DNA from: JALHOP01 sp964484195
GTDB lineage: Bacteria > Myxococcota > XYA12-FULL-58-9 > JALHOP01
Direction: 5' to 3'
DNA length: 64,000 bases
Assembly (NCBI GenBank): GCA_964484195.1
Contig: CAZAER010000001.1
Span: forward strand, 1 to 64,000
The notes under the pieces are model-generated. The model saw only the letters and a program-made list of their open reading frames with translations. It was not told where the DNA came from and ran no database searches. Made by a program: the position numbers and the translations under genes. Below are positions 36,198 through 45,079 of this stretch, one piece after another. Every line of letters begins with the position of its first letter. Position 1 is the first letter of the stretch.

Positions 36198-37706
36198 TTA
36201 GTTCGGGTAGGCCGTAGAATTGCCCGGGAGGACCGGTACGGAGTCTGGCACGTCGGCGAGCACGATCTCGACGTTGCTGTAGACCTGCTGGGCATCGGCA
36301 CCGATCTCGACCGTGTTCGTGCCGGTCACCAGATCAGCGAGCGCAATGGGCACCGAGAGCGTCCGCCAGGTGAACGTCTCCGCGTCAGGATAGGGCCAGG
36401 GTATCGTGTGCGCGTTGCCATTGACGATGACGTTCAGCTCGGTCGGCACCACGCTGCCTTCTTCCCAGAAGTCGAAGAGGACACGCGGCGAGGTCGCTTG
36501 GCGATTGGCCGGCAGGTTATTCACGGTCCAGCTGGTGGTGGCGCCCGAGGCTGCAAGCTTCGCGAGACTGACTGCACCACCGGTAGCAGCGGCGTTGTTG
36601 TTCGCTGCGGCGTACCCGAAGTCGCGCGGTGAGAATGGTCCATCGAAGGCGACGTTGTCCCAAGCGAAGGTGTGCTCCCGTTGCGACGGCCGAGTCGCGG
36701 GCCCTCCATCGCCATCGAAGTGTGCGTCTTCGAGAGCGATGTAGCCTCGCGTGAAGAGCAGGTTCGCGTCGGTGATCTCGGCGATGAGCTTCATGTTGCT
36801 GCGCGTCGGGGTGACTCCGGCGTCGCTTGCCCATACCTCGATGCGTGTCTGCGAGACGCGCACCTCGACATGATTCATCTGGCCGGGGCCGGTCGCGGCG
36901 ACGACGCAGTTTCTCCTTGCGAGCTGAATCTGGAGCGATCCACCCGTGGCGTAGGTGTCGTCCAGTACGTAATTGCGGACGACCGCCGCCGTATCGATAG
37001 TCCAGCGCGGCTGATCTACGTTGTCAGAGTTTTGGCACGTGCCAGGATCGCCGGGCACGGCCGCGCCTCCGAAGCGCACCAGAAACCCATGCTCGGGAAG
37101 CGCGTTCCAACCTTCCGGATGGGTGAAGGCGCTCGAGAGGAGCTCGTTCGTGACCCAAAGCTCCGGCCATGCGGCGTGGTTGCCTGCCGTGTCGTTCGAG
37201 ACGTCGAAGCTGATCGTGCCCGTGCGGCCGGCGAAGTCGAACGCTTGTTTGGGAACCATCGCCAGCGTCGTTACGAGGCCACCGTCATTCGACGCTTCGC
37301 GGAGCTGGCCATTACAGATCACCACGTCGTTCGGCGGTAGGACCTTGGTGGGTGTTGGGCCGGTGCAGGTTTCGAGCGTCGTCGGGCGCCATAGGTTGTA
37401 GACGCCCTGGCCCAAATTGACGGGACCTTGGTGCGACACATTCCAAACGTTACCGTCGAGCTGTCCGGCGCGCGTTCCGCCGCCTACGGCCGCATCGAAG
37501 GTGTCGCAAAACACGGGATTGTCACCGAGCAACATGCCGCAGGGCTGGACGACGGTGTCCGTGTCCGTCTGTGTGTCCGTATCCGTCTCATTGTCCGCTG
37601 GAGCGCACAGGCCTTCGACGAAGTCGTCCGGGCAGGTCACGGCGGCGAAGTCCGAGCGTCCGCATGCGCTCGCCAACGCCACGATGACGAGCCATCGGCG
37701 GCTCAC
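36198..37706 (-). CDS. Lipoprotein with lectin-like domain, paralogue of 34334-36136
   Basis: 502 residues from a GTG at 37706 in a GTGA overlap with the DUF1592 gene stop. The lipobox is LASAC (Cys ~15). It lacks the Fn3 domain but has a Thr/Asp repeat linker (DTDTQTDTDT) and then the same ~430-residue domain as the neighbour: FCDTFDAAVGG, VLPPNDVVICNGQLREASND, FDFAGRTGTISFDVSNDTAG, SQREHTFAWDNVAFDGPF. Gene duplication is clear. Surface exposure and glycan binding are inferred from the fold impression only. Confidence 0.78.
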   Translation of the reverse strand: MSRRWLVIVALASACGRSDFAAVTCPDDFVEGLCAPADNETDTDTQTDTDTVVQPCGMLLGDNPVFCDTFDAAVGGGTRAGQLDGNVWNVSHQGPVNLGQGVYNLWRPTTLETCTGPTPTKVLPPNDVVICNGQLREASNDGGLVTTLAMVPKQAFDFAGRTGTISFDVSNDTAGNHAAWPELWVTNELLSSAFTHPEGWNALPEHGFLVRFGGAAVPGDPGTCQNSDNVDQPRWTIDTAAVVRNYVLDDTYATGGSLQIQLARRNCVVAATGPGQMNHVEVRVSQTRIEVWASDAGVTPTRSNMKLIAEITDANLLFTRGYIALEDAHFDGDGGPATRPSQREHTFAWDNVAFDGPFSPRDFGYAAANNNAAATGGAVSLAKLAASGATTSWTVNNLPANRQATSPRVLFDFWEEGSVVPTELNVIVNGNAHTIPWPYPDAETFTWRTLSVPIALADLVTGTNTVEIGADAQQVYSNVEIVLADVPDSVPVLPGNSTAYPN

Positions 37707-39340
37707 GGCGCCACCCGTTCGGTGAGATACTTGCTGCCCATGAGCTCGATGAATGCCTCGACGATATTGCCGCCATTGTCCGCGAATGCCGCCTGAAAGT
37801 CGCGTACATCGCAGTCGTTCTTGGCGATCGTGCTCAGCGCCTTGGCGAAGGTGAAAATGTGCTCGGCTACGCAATCGCTTACCGTGGCGTTCGCGGCCAG
37901 CGCTGCGGTGAATTCAGGAAAGTCTGCGAAGGCGGTCTCGGTGATGTCGACGTTGGGGCCGACGATCTGTCCGGTCTTGGGGTCAACGGACTCGGTTTCG
38001 ACGATCATTCCTGAGTCGTCGACCGGTAGTCCGTTGTCTTCGGTGCGGCTGCGCCCGTAGTCGTCGAAGCTCTCGAAGGCCCATCCCAATGGGATGAAAT
38101 ACTGGTGGCAGCTGTAGCAGGGGGTGCCCGGGCCGGCGAGGTCACCGCTTTCGCGGTCGATCTGAGTCCGTCGGGTCTCACCATCGCGCGGGTTTGGTGT
38201 GAGCTTGGGTGCCTTGAACTCGGCCGGCAGACCAACGCTCGGCTTGGGGGGCAGCGACTGGCAGAAGAGCAACGTGCGGGCGACGTTGCCGCGATGCATG
38301 ATCGTCGTCGGCGGAGTCGCGTGGGCAGCGAGGAAGCTGCCGTGGCCCAAAACGCCCGGCCGCGCGTGACCCGCAAGCGAAACTTTTTCGAAGCTGCTGC
38401 CGCTGGGACCATCGAAGCCATAGAAGTCGGCGAGTGCTCCGTTCGCGAAGGTGTGGTCGACGGTCAGGAGCTCGTCGAGCGTGCCCGAGCCTGCGAACAA
38501 GACGTCTTCGACCGTGAGGCGCGTCTCGGTGATCATGTCGCGGGCGAGGGGCTCGGTGATCGGCCCGTCGTCTCGGGCGACAGCGAGCACTGCGGGGGTG
38601 GCCAGCCAGTCCGTCACGAACCGCGTGAGCGTCGCCTTGCCGGCGGCAGTGGCGAGCAAGCGCCGGACCTCGTCGCGAATGGTCGCATCATCGAGGTCGT
38701 CATCGTCGGCGTGCTGGATGAGTGTCGCGTCGGGTGGCGCATCGGTCGTCGTGTAAGCAATCGCGGCTGCGAGCTCGTAGCTCGTGAGACGCGTGACTCC
38801 GTGCGTGCCCGGGGTACCGTGTTCGGTGCGCGTCAAGAACTGCGGCGATTGGAGCATGGTCGCAAGCAACAGGCGAAGACCGCCGTCGAGATAGCTGCGG
38901 TAGAGACTGTCGATCTCGGCGGTGTCGAGGGGGCGGCGGAACAGCTGCTTGCCGCGCTTGGCGATGTAGTCGGTGATGCAAGGGTCGGCGGGTGAGCTCG
39001 GGCGCGGACTCTCTGGTGTGCATGCGAGCGCCGCGAGCTCACTGGCCGCTCGATCGTCCGCGACGCGTTCGGCGAAGTCAGGCAAGGACAGCATCGTGTA
39101 GCTCCGGGTCGTGCCGAGATAGGCCGCCACCGTGTTGTCGAGCTGTGTCTGCGACAACGTCACGGAGCGCACCGGATTGCCGCCGTGCACGCATCGCGTA
39201 TCGATTTCGGGGATGACGTACGTGAGCGGTACCTCCTCGGGGTTTTCGAGGTTCGGGACTTCTGGTTCGGCGATGACGCCCGTGCAGGCGACCGCCGCGA
39301 GCGCAAGCAACGCGCAGGCAAGCTGTGAGCTACGACACAT
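37703..39340 (-). CDS. DUF1592/DUF1588-type lipoprotein (planctomycete-style surface protein)
   Basis: 545 residues. The leader ends in lipobox AVAC. Domain order matches the DUF1595-DUF1592-DUF1588-DUF1585 proteins: DYIAKRGKQLFRRPLDTAEID (DUF1595), LTSYELAAAIAYTTTDAPPD (DUF1592), MHRGNVARTLLFCQSLPPKP (DUF1588) and a C-terminal VSDCVAEHIFTFA (DUF1585-like). A CYSCHQYFIPLGWAFESFDDYGR segment has the CxxCH heme-binding motif, so it may be a c-type cytochrome. Its neighbour genes code for secreted lectin-like proteins. The start codon lies only 10 bases after promoter motif B, so the transcript would have almost no leader. Confidence 0.85.
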   Translation of the reverse strand: MCRSSQLACALLALAAVACTGVIAEPEVPNLENPEEVPLTYVIPEIDTRCVHGGNPVRSVTLSQTQLDNTVAAYLGTTRSYTMLSLPDFAERVADDRAASELAALACTPESPRPSSPADPCITDYIAKRGKQLFRRPLDTAEIDSLYRSYLDGGLRLLLATMLQSPQFLTRTEHGTPGTHGVTRLTSYELAAAIAYTTTDAPPDATLIQHADDDDLDDATIRDEVRRLLATAAGKATLTRFVTDWLATPAVLAVARDDGPITEPLARDMITETRLTVEDVLFAGSGTLDELLTVDHTFANGALADFYGFDGPSGSSFEKVSLAGHARPGVLGHGSFLAAHATPPTTIMHRGNVARTLLFCQSLPPKPSVGLPAEFKAPKLTPNPRDGETRRTQIDRESGDLAGPGTPCYSCHQYFIPLGWAFESFDDYGRSRTEDNGLPVDDSGMIVETESVDPKTGQIVGPNVDITETAFADFPEFTAALAANATVSDCVAEHIFTFAKALSTIAKNDCDVRDFQAAFADNGGNIVEAFIELMGSKYLTERVAP

Positions 39341-39350
39341 ACGTGGGGCG

Positions 39351-39379
39351 TAAGTGATCGCTCGCTGCGAAACGGCTCA
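39351..39379 (-). promoter_or_regulatory. Promoter-like motif, copy B (TGAGCCGTT-N14-CACTTA)
   Basis: TGAGCCGTT on the minus strand (39379-39371) overlaps the stop of the preceding gene; CACTTA follows after 14 bases and the ATG of the DUF1592 gene is at 39340. It matches copy C at 24 of 29 positions. If used, transcription would begin inside the operon, giving the DUF1592/lectin pair their own start. Confidence 0.6.
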
Positions 39380-40435
39380 GTCATCGAATGCCACGCCGAG
39401 CGCTAGCTCGCCGCCGTAGCGCAAAGGCCCTACCTCGGCGACGGGGAAGCTACCGACATAAACATCGAGTGGTTGGACCCAGCCGACCTGAGCGTTCAAG
39501 CGCATCCACAGGTTCTCACCGAACCAATAGGTGGCGCGGAGGCTGCCGCTAGCGGTCGGGCGCACGCGTGTCGTGTCGTGGACGACGAGAGGTGGAGGAG
39601 CGTCGCCGCGGACGTCGAGCGCAGCAATACCGGCGTTAGCAAGCACCCCGAGCTCCCACGGATCGCTCCGCCATAGCGGTCCGATACCGATGGTTGCAGC
39701 GAAAGCGCGGATGCCGGCTTTTGCCGTGGCTCTCTCTGCTGTCGCGGGCAAGACGTCGCCGCGCAGGTCGAGCTCGGCTAGCCATGTGTCTCCCAAGAGA
39801 ACACCTGCCGAGAGGCTTGCTGCCGGCACTGGCTCGGCGCTCCCGAGCTTGTCGGCGCCGGCACCGAGACCCAGACGCCAAACCCTCGCGCGTGTCACGT
39901 CCGGAGGTGGCGGGTCTGGCAGGGTCTCGACGGTCATCGTTGGCGGCGTCGGCTTGGGCTCGGGTTTCGGTGTTTCGTCGACGATAGGCTGCGGCGTGAC
40001 GGGAGGCTCGGGCGGCGGCGCTTCTGCCTCGATGGTCACTTCGAGTAGGACCGCGCGTAGGAGTTCCACTGCTCGCAGGGCGACGACACGTCGCTCGTCG
40101 GCGCCTACCGCGGGAAAGTCGCGTCGGCGCAACTTGCGGACTTCTTTGTGCTGGCCCCATACCTCGACGCTGATCTGCGACCGTGTTGGCGACAGGCGCA
40201 CACCGCCGACCGCACGATGCTCCTTGGTCGAGCTCACGAGCGCGGCGCGCAGGCCGTCTTCGTCCGTTACAGCGGTGGTGGCTCGAGTCACCGTGAAGCC
40301 GCCCAGCTGCAGCTCACGTGCGACATCCGCGATGAGCTGCTCGTCGCTCGCCGAGGTCGCAGTCGGAGTGAGGACGACGACCGATTTGTCGTCGGCGGCC
40401 GCGGTGAACATCGCAACGACGACCAGGACCGTCAC
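39377..40435 (-). CDS. Putative outer-membrane beta-barrel protein with Pro-rich linker
   Basis: 352 residues. A short leader is followed by an alpha/beta N-terminal domain (~17-135, VVVLTPTATSASDEQLIADVARELQ), a Pro/Glu/Thr linker (~138-175, EAPPPEPPVTPQP, PKPEPKPTPP) and a C-terminal domain with alternating hydrophobic strands ending in LRYGGELALGVAFDD, like a small beta-barrel. No family was recognised. ATGA overlap with the FecR-like gene puts it in the sigma operon. Confidence 0.6.
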   Translation of the reverse strand: MTVLVVVAMFTAAADDKSVVVLTPTATSASDEQLIADVARELQLGGFTVTRATTAVTDEDGLRAALVSSTKEHRAVGGVRLSPTRSQISVEVWGQHKEVRKLRRRDFPAVGADERRVVALRAVELLRAVLLEVTIEAEAPPPEPPVTPQPIVDETPKPEPKPTPPTMTVETLPDPPPPDVTRARVWRLGLGAGADKLGSAEPVPAASLSAGVLLGDTWLAELDLRGDVLPATAERATAKAGIRAFAATIGIGPLWRSDPWELGVLANAGIAALDVRGDAPPPLVVHDTTRVRPTASGSLRATYWFGENLWMRLNAQVGWVQPLDVYVGSFPVAEVGPLRYGGELALGVAFDD

Positions 40436-41622
40436 GAACCACCGATCGCGCGTGCCAGAGCCGCGTAGGTGCCCTCGGGATAGCGTTCGAGATAGCGGAC
40501 TGCCGTTTCCTTCGCTTTGACCGTGTCACCAGCGGCCCGCCATGCTTCCATTTGGCGCCCGTAGGCTTCTTCCACGAGCTCACCCTGCGGATCACCGGCG
40601 ATGTAGGCAGCGAAGTGTTTGGCGGCTCCCTTGGGATTCTGCTCGAGCTCCATGACGACGCGCCCCAACAAGAAAGGCACGCGTTTGGTCTCGCGGCTCT
40701 TGGGGAAGCGTTGCGTGAGGCTCTCGAAAACGTGTTTGGCGGTCTCGGCGTCACGCGCCAAGCGGGCGGCGTCGGCAAGGTCGGTGAGCTCGTTCGCGGT
40801 AGCGCTGCTCGTCACTTCGGCGAGACCCAAGCGCTTCACGGTCGCGATGGCACCATCGTATTGGCCGTGCGCCAGTTGTTTGCGCCAATTGTCGTTTCTC
40901 GGCGGCTGCTTCGCCGGTTGGCTCTCGACGATTTTCTCCACGATTTTCGCGGGCGGGGGCGCCGGCTCTTCTGGGGGAGGGGCGGGCGGCTCCTCTTTGA
41001 CCTGCGCTTCGACGCTGTATTTGCCGTCACGACCGCTGAAGTGTTGGCCGGCGACCACTCTTACGTCTTCGCGCACGCCCGGTACGCTGATGCGGATGGC
41101 GCCTTCCGTGACGTCCACTCCGATGCCATCGCCTTCGCTCGTGAGCGCGAACTTGGTACCGACGATGTGGACGCTATAGCGGTTGGCGTCGAAGCGCCAG
41201 CGAAGAGCGGTGCCGTGAGTGACCGCTGCGTCGAGGTGGCCAGTGCCCAAGCGGACGACGACCGCCTTGCGGGACGCCTTGTCGATGCGGAGATTGCTGC
41301 CCGCGGCGAGGTTCAAGACCGAGCCGTCGGCGAACTGCAACGGAACGCTACGACTCGCGGCGGCGATCTCTTGGCCCTCATTGCCGGGCTGGCCTTCGAC
41401 CTCGAAGCCGACCGGAGTGGCCCGCCAGACGAATGCCAAGACGAGCGCGACCGCGAGGGACGGCGCCCCGACCGCGAACACAAGACCGTATGATCGCTTC
41501 CGCGGACGACCTTGTGCCGCCAGGAACGCGGCTTTCTGGGCGGTCAGATCGCTGCGCTCCATCGCGTTCATGTCGCGCGCAATGGCACGCCCGAGGTTTT
41601 CTGCTTGTTGATCGTAGGTCAC
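40432..41622 (-). CDS. FecR-like anti-sigma/sensor protein with TPR-like C-terminus
   Basis: 396 residues. Cytoplasmic N-terminus (~1-45), one membrane helix (~46-66, GLVFAVGAPSLAVALVLAFVW), then a FecR-type periplasmic domain (LQFADGSVLNLAAGSNLRI, VVRLGTGHLDAAVTHG, YSVHIVGTKFALTSEGDGIGVDVTEGAIRI), a Pro/Glu linker and helical repeats (~265-396) resembling TPR/outer-membrane assembly units. FecR domains transmit signals to ECF sigma factors; the sigma gene lies directly upstream with an ATGA overlap. Confidence 0.85.
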   Translation of the reverse strand: MTYDQQAENLGRAIARDMNAMERSDLTAQKAAFLAAQGRPRKRSYGLVFAVGAPSLAVALVLAFVWRATPVGFEVEGQPGNEGQEIAAASRSVPLQFADGSVLNLAAGSNLRIDKASRKAVVVRLGTGHLDAAVTHGTALRWRFDANRYSVHIVGTKFALTSEGDGIGVDVTEGAIRISVPGVREDVRVVAGQHFSGRDGKYSVEAQVKEEPPAPPPEEPAPPPAKIVEKIVESQPAKQPPRNDNWRKQLAHGQYDGAIATVKRLGLAEVTSSATANELTDLADAARLARDAETAKHVFESLTQRFPKSRETKRVPFLLGRVVMELEQNPKGAAKHFAAYIAGDPQGELVEEAYGRQMEAWRAAGDTVKAKETAVRYLERYPEGTYAALARAIGGS

Positions 41623-42266
41623 GACGTCTCTCCGTCGATCAACATCGCGATGTCGGCGTCTTCGTGCGACCAGGCGAGCATCTTGTCGGTTGCACGCTTC
41701 AGGCGGCGCTTGAAGGTGGCGAGCGATGTCCCGGCGAGCGCCGCTGCGTCGATGAGCTGATGCGCTTCGATGTAACGTAGAGCGAACGCTTGCCGGTCAT
41801 CGACCGTGAGTCGGTCGAGCAGGGCGTAGACCCGTTGCATACGTTTGGCGCGGCTGCTGTCGGCAATCGCCGGTGCCATGTCGACGGTGGTGTTTCCGTC
41901 GCTGATGAAGAAGAAACGCCTGCGTTTGCGACGACGCAGCTCCGCACGCACCGTATTCACGGCGATACCTCGTAGCCAAGCCTCGAGGGTGGCCTCCGAC
42001 TGGACTCGGTCTATGCCAGCCATCGCCTCGAGAAAGACGGTTTGAACTATGTCGCTATGCTCCCCATCCGGCCCCAACAAGCGATAAACCAAGCCATTGA
42101 TGCGCTTGGCGTAACGATCGAAAAACAAACCGGATGCCCGAGGGTCACGTGCCTTGAGACCTTCCAGGAGGGGCGCTTCTATCGGCTGATGGATCTCGTT
42201 TGCCCCGGCGGCCATCAGCCAAGTGTACGAACTCTCGAACAAATGCTCAATCCAACTCCGCGGCAA
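41619..42266 (-). CDS. ECF-type RNA polymerase sigma factor
   Basis: 215 residues from a TTG at 42266 with GAGAGG close upstream; ATG 42215 is an alternative 17 codons in. Region 2: LLEGLKARDPRASGLFFDRYAKRI, HSDIVQTVFLEAMAGIDRV, LEAWLRGIAVNTVRAELRRRKRR. Region 4: LTVDDRQAFALRYIEAHQLIDAAALAGTSLATFKRRL. Downstream are the FecR-like and outer-membrane-like genes. Promoter motif A lies 18 bp upstream, and two more copies precede the neighbouring surface-protein units, which suggests autoregulation and a local regulon. Confidence 0.9.
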   Translation of the reverse strand: MPRSWIEHLFESSYTWLMAAGANEIHQPIEAPLLEGLKARDPRASGLFFDRYAKRINGLVYRLLGPDGEHSDIVQTVFLEAMAGIDRVQSEATLEAWLRGIAVNTVRAELRRRKRRRFFFISDGNTTVDMAPAIADSSRAKRMQRVYALLDRLTVDDRQAFALRYIEAHQLIDAAALAGTSLATFKRRLKRATDKMLAWSHEDADIAMLIDGETS

Positions 42267-42283
42267 AACCTCTCATGCAATCC

Positions 42284-42312
42284 ATAGTGTCGGGAGCGCG
42301 AAGAACGGCTCA
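42284..42312 (-). promoter_or_regulatory. Promoter-like motif, copy A (TGAGCCGTT-N14-CACTAT)
   Basis: TGAGCCGTT on the minus strand (42312-42304) overlaps the stop codon of the glycine-rich gene, and CACTAT follows after the same 14-base spacing as in copies B and C. It stands directly before the ECF sigma gene. It shares 17 of 29 positions with copy C, concentrated in the -35-like and -10-like parts. Confidence 0.5.
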
Positions 42313-45024
42313 CCGGCCGGGCGTTGGACGGGGAAGGTTCCGCTGGGGCCAGCGTCGTCCCAAGACCAGTAGGCTGAACACCAGCCAAGAAGCCCCGTGA
42401 GTCGCGGCGCAGCCGTCGTCTTCGGGAGCGGGGGATGTGCCGGTGTCATCATCGTCGACGACGACGGCTATCGCGGTGCTGGTGCCGCCCGCGAAGGTGG
42501 GGTCGCCGGTGTAGATGGCGGTGACCAGGTGGACACCAACGCCTAGGGTCGCGGCCGCGGATTGCACGGTCGCGTGGCCTTGGGCGTCGAGAGTCGCCGA
42601 CCCGAGGTCTACGCCTCCTGAGTCGAGCTGCGCCACGCCGGTGGGGAAACCCAACGCGGTCGAGGCAGGGAAGACGGTGACGTCGAACGTCAGCTCATCG
42701 GCGGCCGTCGCGATGGGCGTCGTCGTGGTGGCGACCGTTGTCGTGCCCAGCGCGTCGTTGGTGAGGGTGACGAGTCCGCTCACTGCCCCGCTCGAGAAGG
42801 TCACGTCATAGGTGCCCGCGATAGCGTTGGCCGTCGCGGCGACCTGTGCGGTTCCATCGCTTCCGGTGACGACGTTGGCGGCGACGGTGCATGAGGCGCC
42901 GGTGGCTGGCGCGGCAATGTTCACGCTCGTCCCCGGAACGCGGTTGCCGTAGGTGTCGGCCGTAGCGACGCTGAGCGGTGAAGGGAACGCCCCGCCAACC
43001 GTGGTGGTTTGCGCGGCGCTCGTCGCCAGGGCGGCGAAGGCGGCGGGCGCCACGTCGAAGGTCGCCGACGTCTCGGACAATGTGCCCACGGTGGCGACCA
43101 GCGCGTAGCTCCCCGCGCGCTCGAGGATGAGCGACGTGAAGGTCGCCTCACCGCTCGCCGTGCCGGCGGTCGTGGTACTCGACGGGGCGAGGGAGCCAGG
43201 CCCGACCGCTGACATCGTCATTGGGGCGGCACCCGGGGCGACATTGCCGAAGCTGTCGACGACTTGGACGACCACGGCCGGAGCAAGCGCGACGCCTGCG
43301 GTGGTGTCGCCGGGTTGATTGGCGAAGGAGAGGGCGGCGGGGGCTCCGGGGAGATTCGCGAGGGCAAGGTCATCGCTGACGCCTGCGCAGCTCGCTTGGA
43401 TGGTGTAAGCCCCGCTCGCGGTGTTCGCCGTAGCGGACACGGTTGCGACGCCGGTAGCGGAGCTCGTGGCGCTTGCGGCCGAGAACGATGCCGAGGCACC
43501 GCTTGCTGGCGCATCGAAGCTCACGTTGCAGCCAACCACGGGCGAGCCGATGAAGGTGCGCACGACGGCCTCGATCGGATCCGGGAAACCGGTGTCGACG
43601 ACGGTTTCGACCGTGGATGCCGAGACGGACACCGTGCCGGTGCCGCCCCATACGTCGTTGGTGTCCGACGTCGTTGCTCCCGCGTGGGATGCGCTATTGC
43701 CGCTGAACGTACAACCGCCCGTGCATGTCAGGGTCGCGCCGCCGAGCAGGAAGATGGCGCCGCCTTTGCCTTGACCCGCGGTGCCTGGATGGCTGCCAAC
43801 GCTCGCGTTGCCGCCGACCGCGGTGTTGTTGGTGAAGGTCACGCTGTCGAGCGTGACGGTGCCACTGCGCACGAAGAGGGCGCCACCAAGGCCCGCGCCT
43901 CCGCCACCACCGGCGACGCTGCCTCCGCCGCCGCCGCCGACACCACCGGCTCCGGCGAAGGTTCCGCCTGGCCCCGCGCTGCCCAAGATAGCAGCGCCAC
44001 CACCGCCGCCGTAGCCGCCGCTGCCGCCATTGAAAAATCCACCGCCACCACCACCGCCGAAGCCGCCCGCGCCGCTTGCGAAGATGCGCCCACCGGCGCC
44101 TCCGTAGTCACCGCCGCTGCCGCCCTCGGATCCTGAGGGGACCACGCCTGCGCCGTTGCCGTGGCCGCCGCCGCCGCCGCCGAACCCACCGTTCGCGTCG
44201 CTGGTGCTCGCACCACCACCGCCACCCGCGCCGCCGAAGCCGCCAGTAGCCGGTCGGCCATCGGCGCCGCCATCGGGCCCGGCCGCGCCGGCGCTGCCAC
44301 CGCCGCCGCCGCTGCCCGTGCCGCTGCCACCGATCCCCGTTCCAGTTGCACCGTTTCCACCGTTGCCCGAGCGGTAGCCACCACCGCCGCCGCCACCCGC
44401 TCCTCCCGAGTACGCGCCGCCATCGCCACCGTTGCCGCCGAGGCCGCCGCCACCACCACCGGCAGAGGCATCCCCATTGCCGCCGCGACCACCGGCTCCT
44501 CCTCCACCGCCACCCCCTCCATTCGAGTTGGTGCCGTTGCCGCCGTTGCCCCCGAGGGCCAGGTTGTTTGCGCAATCGATGTTGGTGAGCGAGACGTTGC
44601 CGCCGTGCACCAAGACGGCTCCACCCATCCCCGCACCTCCACCGCCTCCGAATGCGCCGGTGCCGCCGTTGCCACCCGCGGCTCGACCATTCTGCAGCCG
44701 CATGTTGAAGAGGGCGACCGTCCCCGAGCGCACGAAGAAGATGCGGTGACTGCTGGCACCGCTGATGGTGACGCCGGCACCCTCGATCGTCAGGTTCGAA
44801 TCGATCGGCGGTAGCGGGCCGGCGAGAGTGATGGTCGTGCTGGGTGGCAGGTTGGCCTGGATGACGTCGTCACCAGCGCTTGCGTTCGCGGCCAAGATGG
44901 CGGCGCGGAGCTCACCGGCGGCCCCGTTGGGGAGGGTATCGGTGGCAGCCGTGACCGGGAAGACCGTGGCGAAAGCCGTGGACGCAACGAACGAAGAGAG
45001 CAGGACGAACGCGGGGAGACGCAT
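42310..45024 (-). CDS. Secreted glycine-rich repeat protein with Ig-like domains and MYXO-CTERM-like tail
   Basis: 904 residues. Signal peptide (~1-19) and a right-handed beta-helix-like part (LTIEGAGVTISGASSHRIFF, ALFNMRLQNG), then a very long Gly-rich region (~110-420) of GGxGG units that resembles PE-PGRS and Choice-of-anchor-type low-complexity proteins. Ig-like or BIG-like domains follow (~490-860), the last with YTGDPTFAGGTS. The C-terminus has acid-rich DDDDTGTS, a Cys (DDGCAATHG), a hydrophobic helix (WLVFSLLVLG) and RRWPQR, which is the pattern of a MYXO-CTERM sorting tail. Surface anchoring after cleavage is expected. Confidence 0.75.
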   Translation of the reverse strand: MRLPAFVLLSSFVASTAFATVFPVTAATDTLPNGAAGELRAAILAANASAGDDVIQANLPPSTTITLAGPLPPIDSNLTIEGAGVTISGASSHRIFFVRSGTVALFNMRLQNGRAAGGNGGTGAFGGGGGAGMGGAVLVHGGNVSLTNIDCANNLALGGNGGNGTNSNGGGGGGGGAGGRGGNGDASAGGGGGGLGGNGGDGGAYSGGAGGGGGGGYRSGNGGNGATGTGIGGSGTGSGGGGGSAGAAGPDGGADGRPATGGFGGAGGGGGASTSDANGGFGGGGGGHGNGAGVVPSGSEGGSGGDYGGAGGRIFASGAGGFGGGGGGGFFNGGSGGYGGGGGAAILGSAGPGGTFAGAGGVGGGGGGSVAGGGGGAGLGGALFVRSGTVTLDSVTFTNNTAVGGNASVGSHPGTAGQGKGGAIFLLGGATLTCTGGCTFSGNSASHAGATTSDTNDVWGGTGTVSVSASTVETVVDTGFPDPIEAVVRTFIGSPVVGCNVSFDAPASGASASFSAASATSSATGVATVSATANTASGAYTIQASCAGVSDDLALANLPGAPAALSFANQPGDTTAGVALAPAVVVQVVDSFGNVAPGAAPMTMSAVGPGSLAPSSTTTAGTASGEATFTSLILERAGSYALVATVGTLSETSATFDVAPAAFAALATSAAQTTTVGGAFPSPLSVATADTYGNRVPGTSVNIAAPATGASCTVAANVVTGSDGTAQVAATANAIAGTYDVTFSSGAVSGLVTLTNDALGTTTVATTTTPIATAADELTFDVTVFPASTALGFPTGVAQLDSGGVDLGSATLDAQGHATVQSAAATLGVGVHLVTAIYTGDPTFAGGTSTAIAVVVDDDDTGTSPAPEDDGCAATHGASWLVFSLLVLGRRWPQRNLPRPTPGR

Positions 45025-45079
45025 CCCGCGAGTCTACGACGACACCGAGATCGATGCTCGACTTCTCTGGACGGCCAGG

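Noticed and set aside
43839..44814. Long Ala/Arg-rich frames on both strands within the Gly-rich gene
   Set aside because: They are shadows of GGC/GGT repeats; the signal peptide, domains and sorting tail all belong to the 42310-45024 frame.
42310..45024. Glycine-codon repeats as a possible CRISPR or minisatellite array
   Set aside because: The units are irregular and protein-coding; there are no constant repeats with unique spacers. No CRISPR array was seen anywhere in the window.
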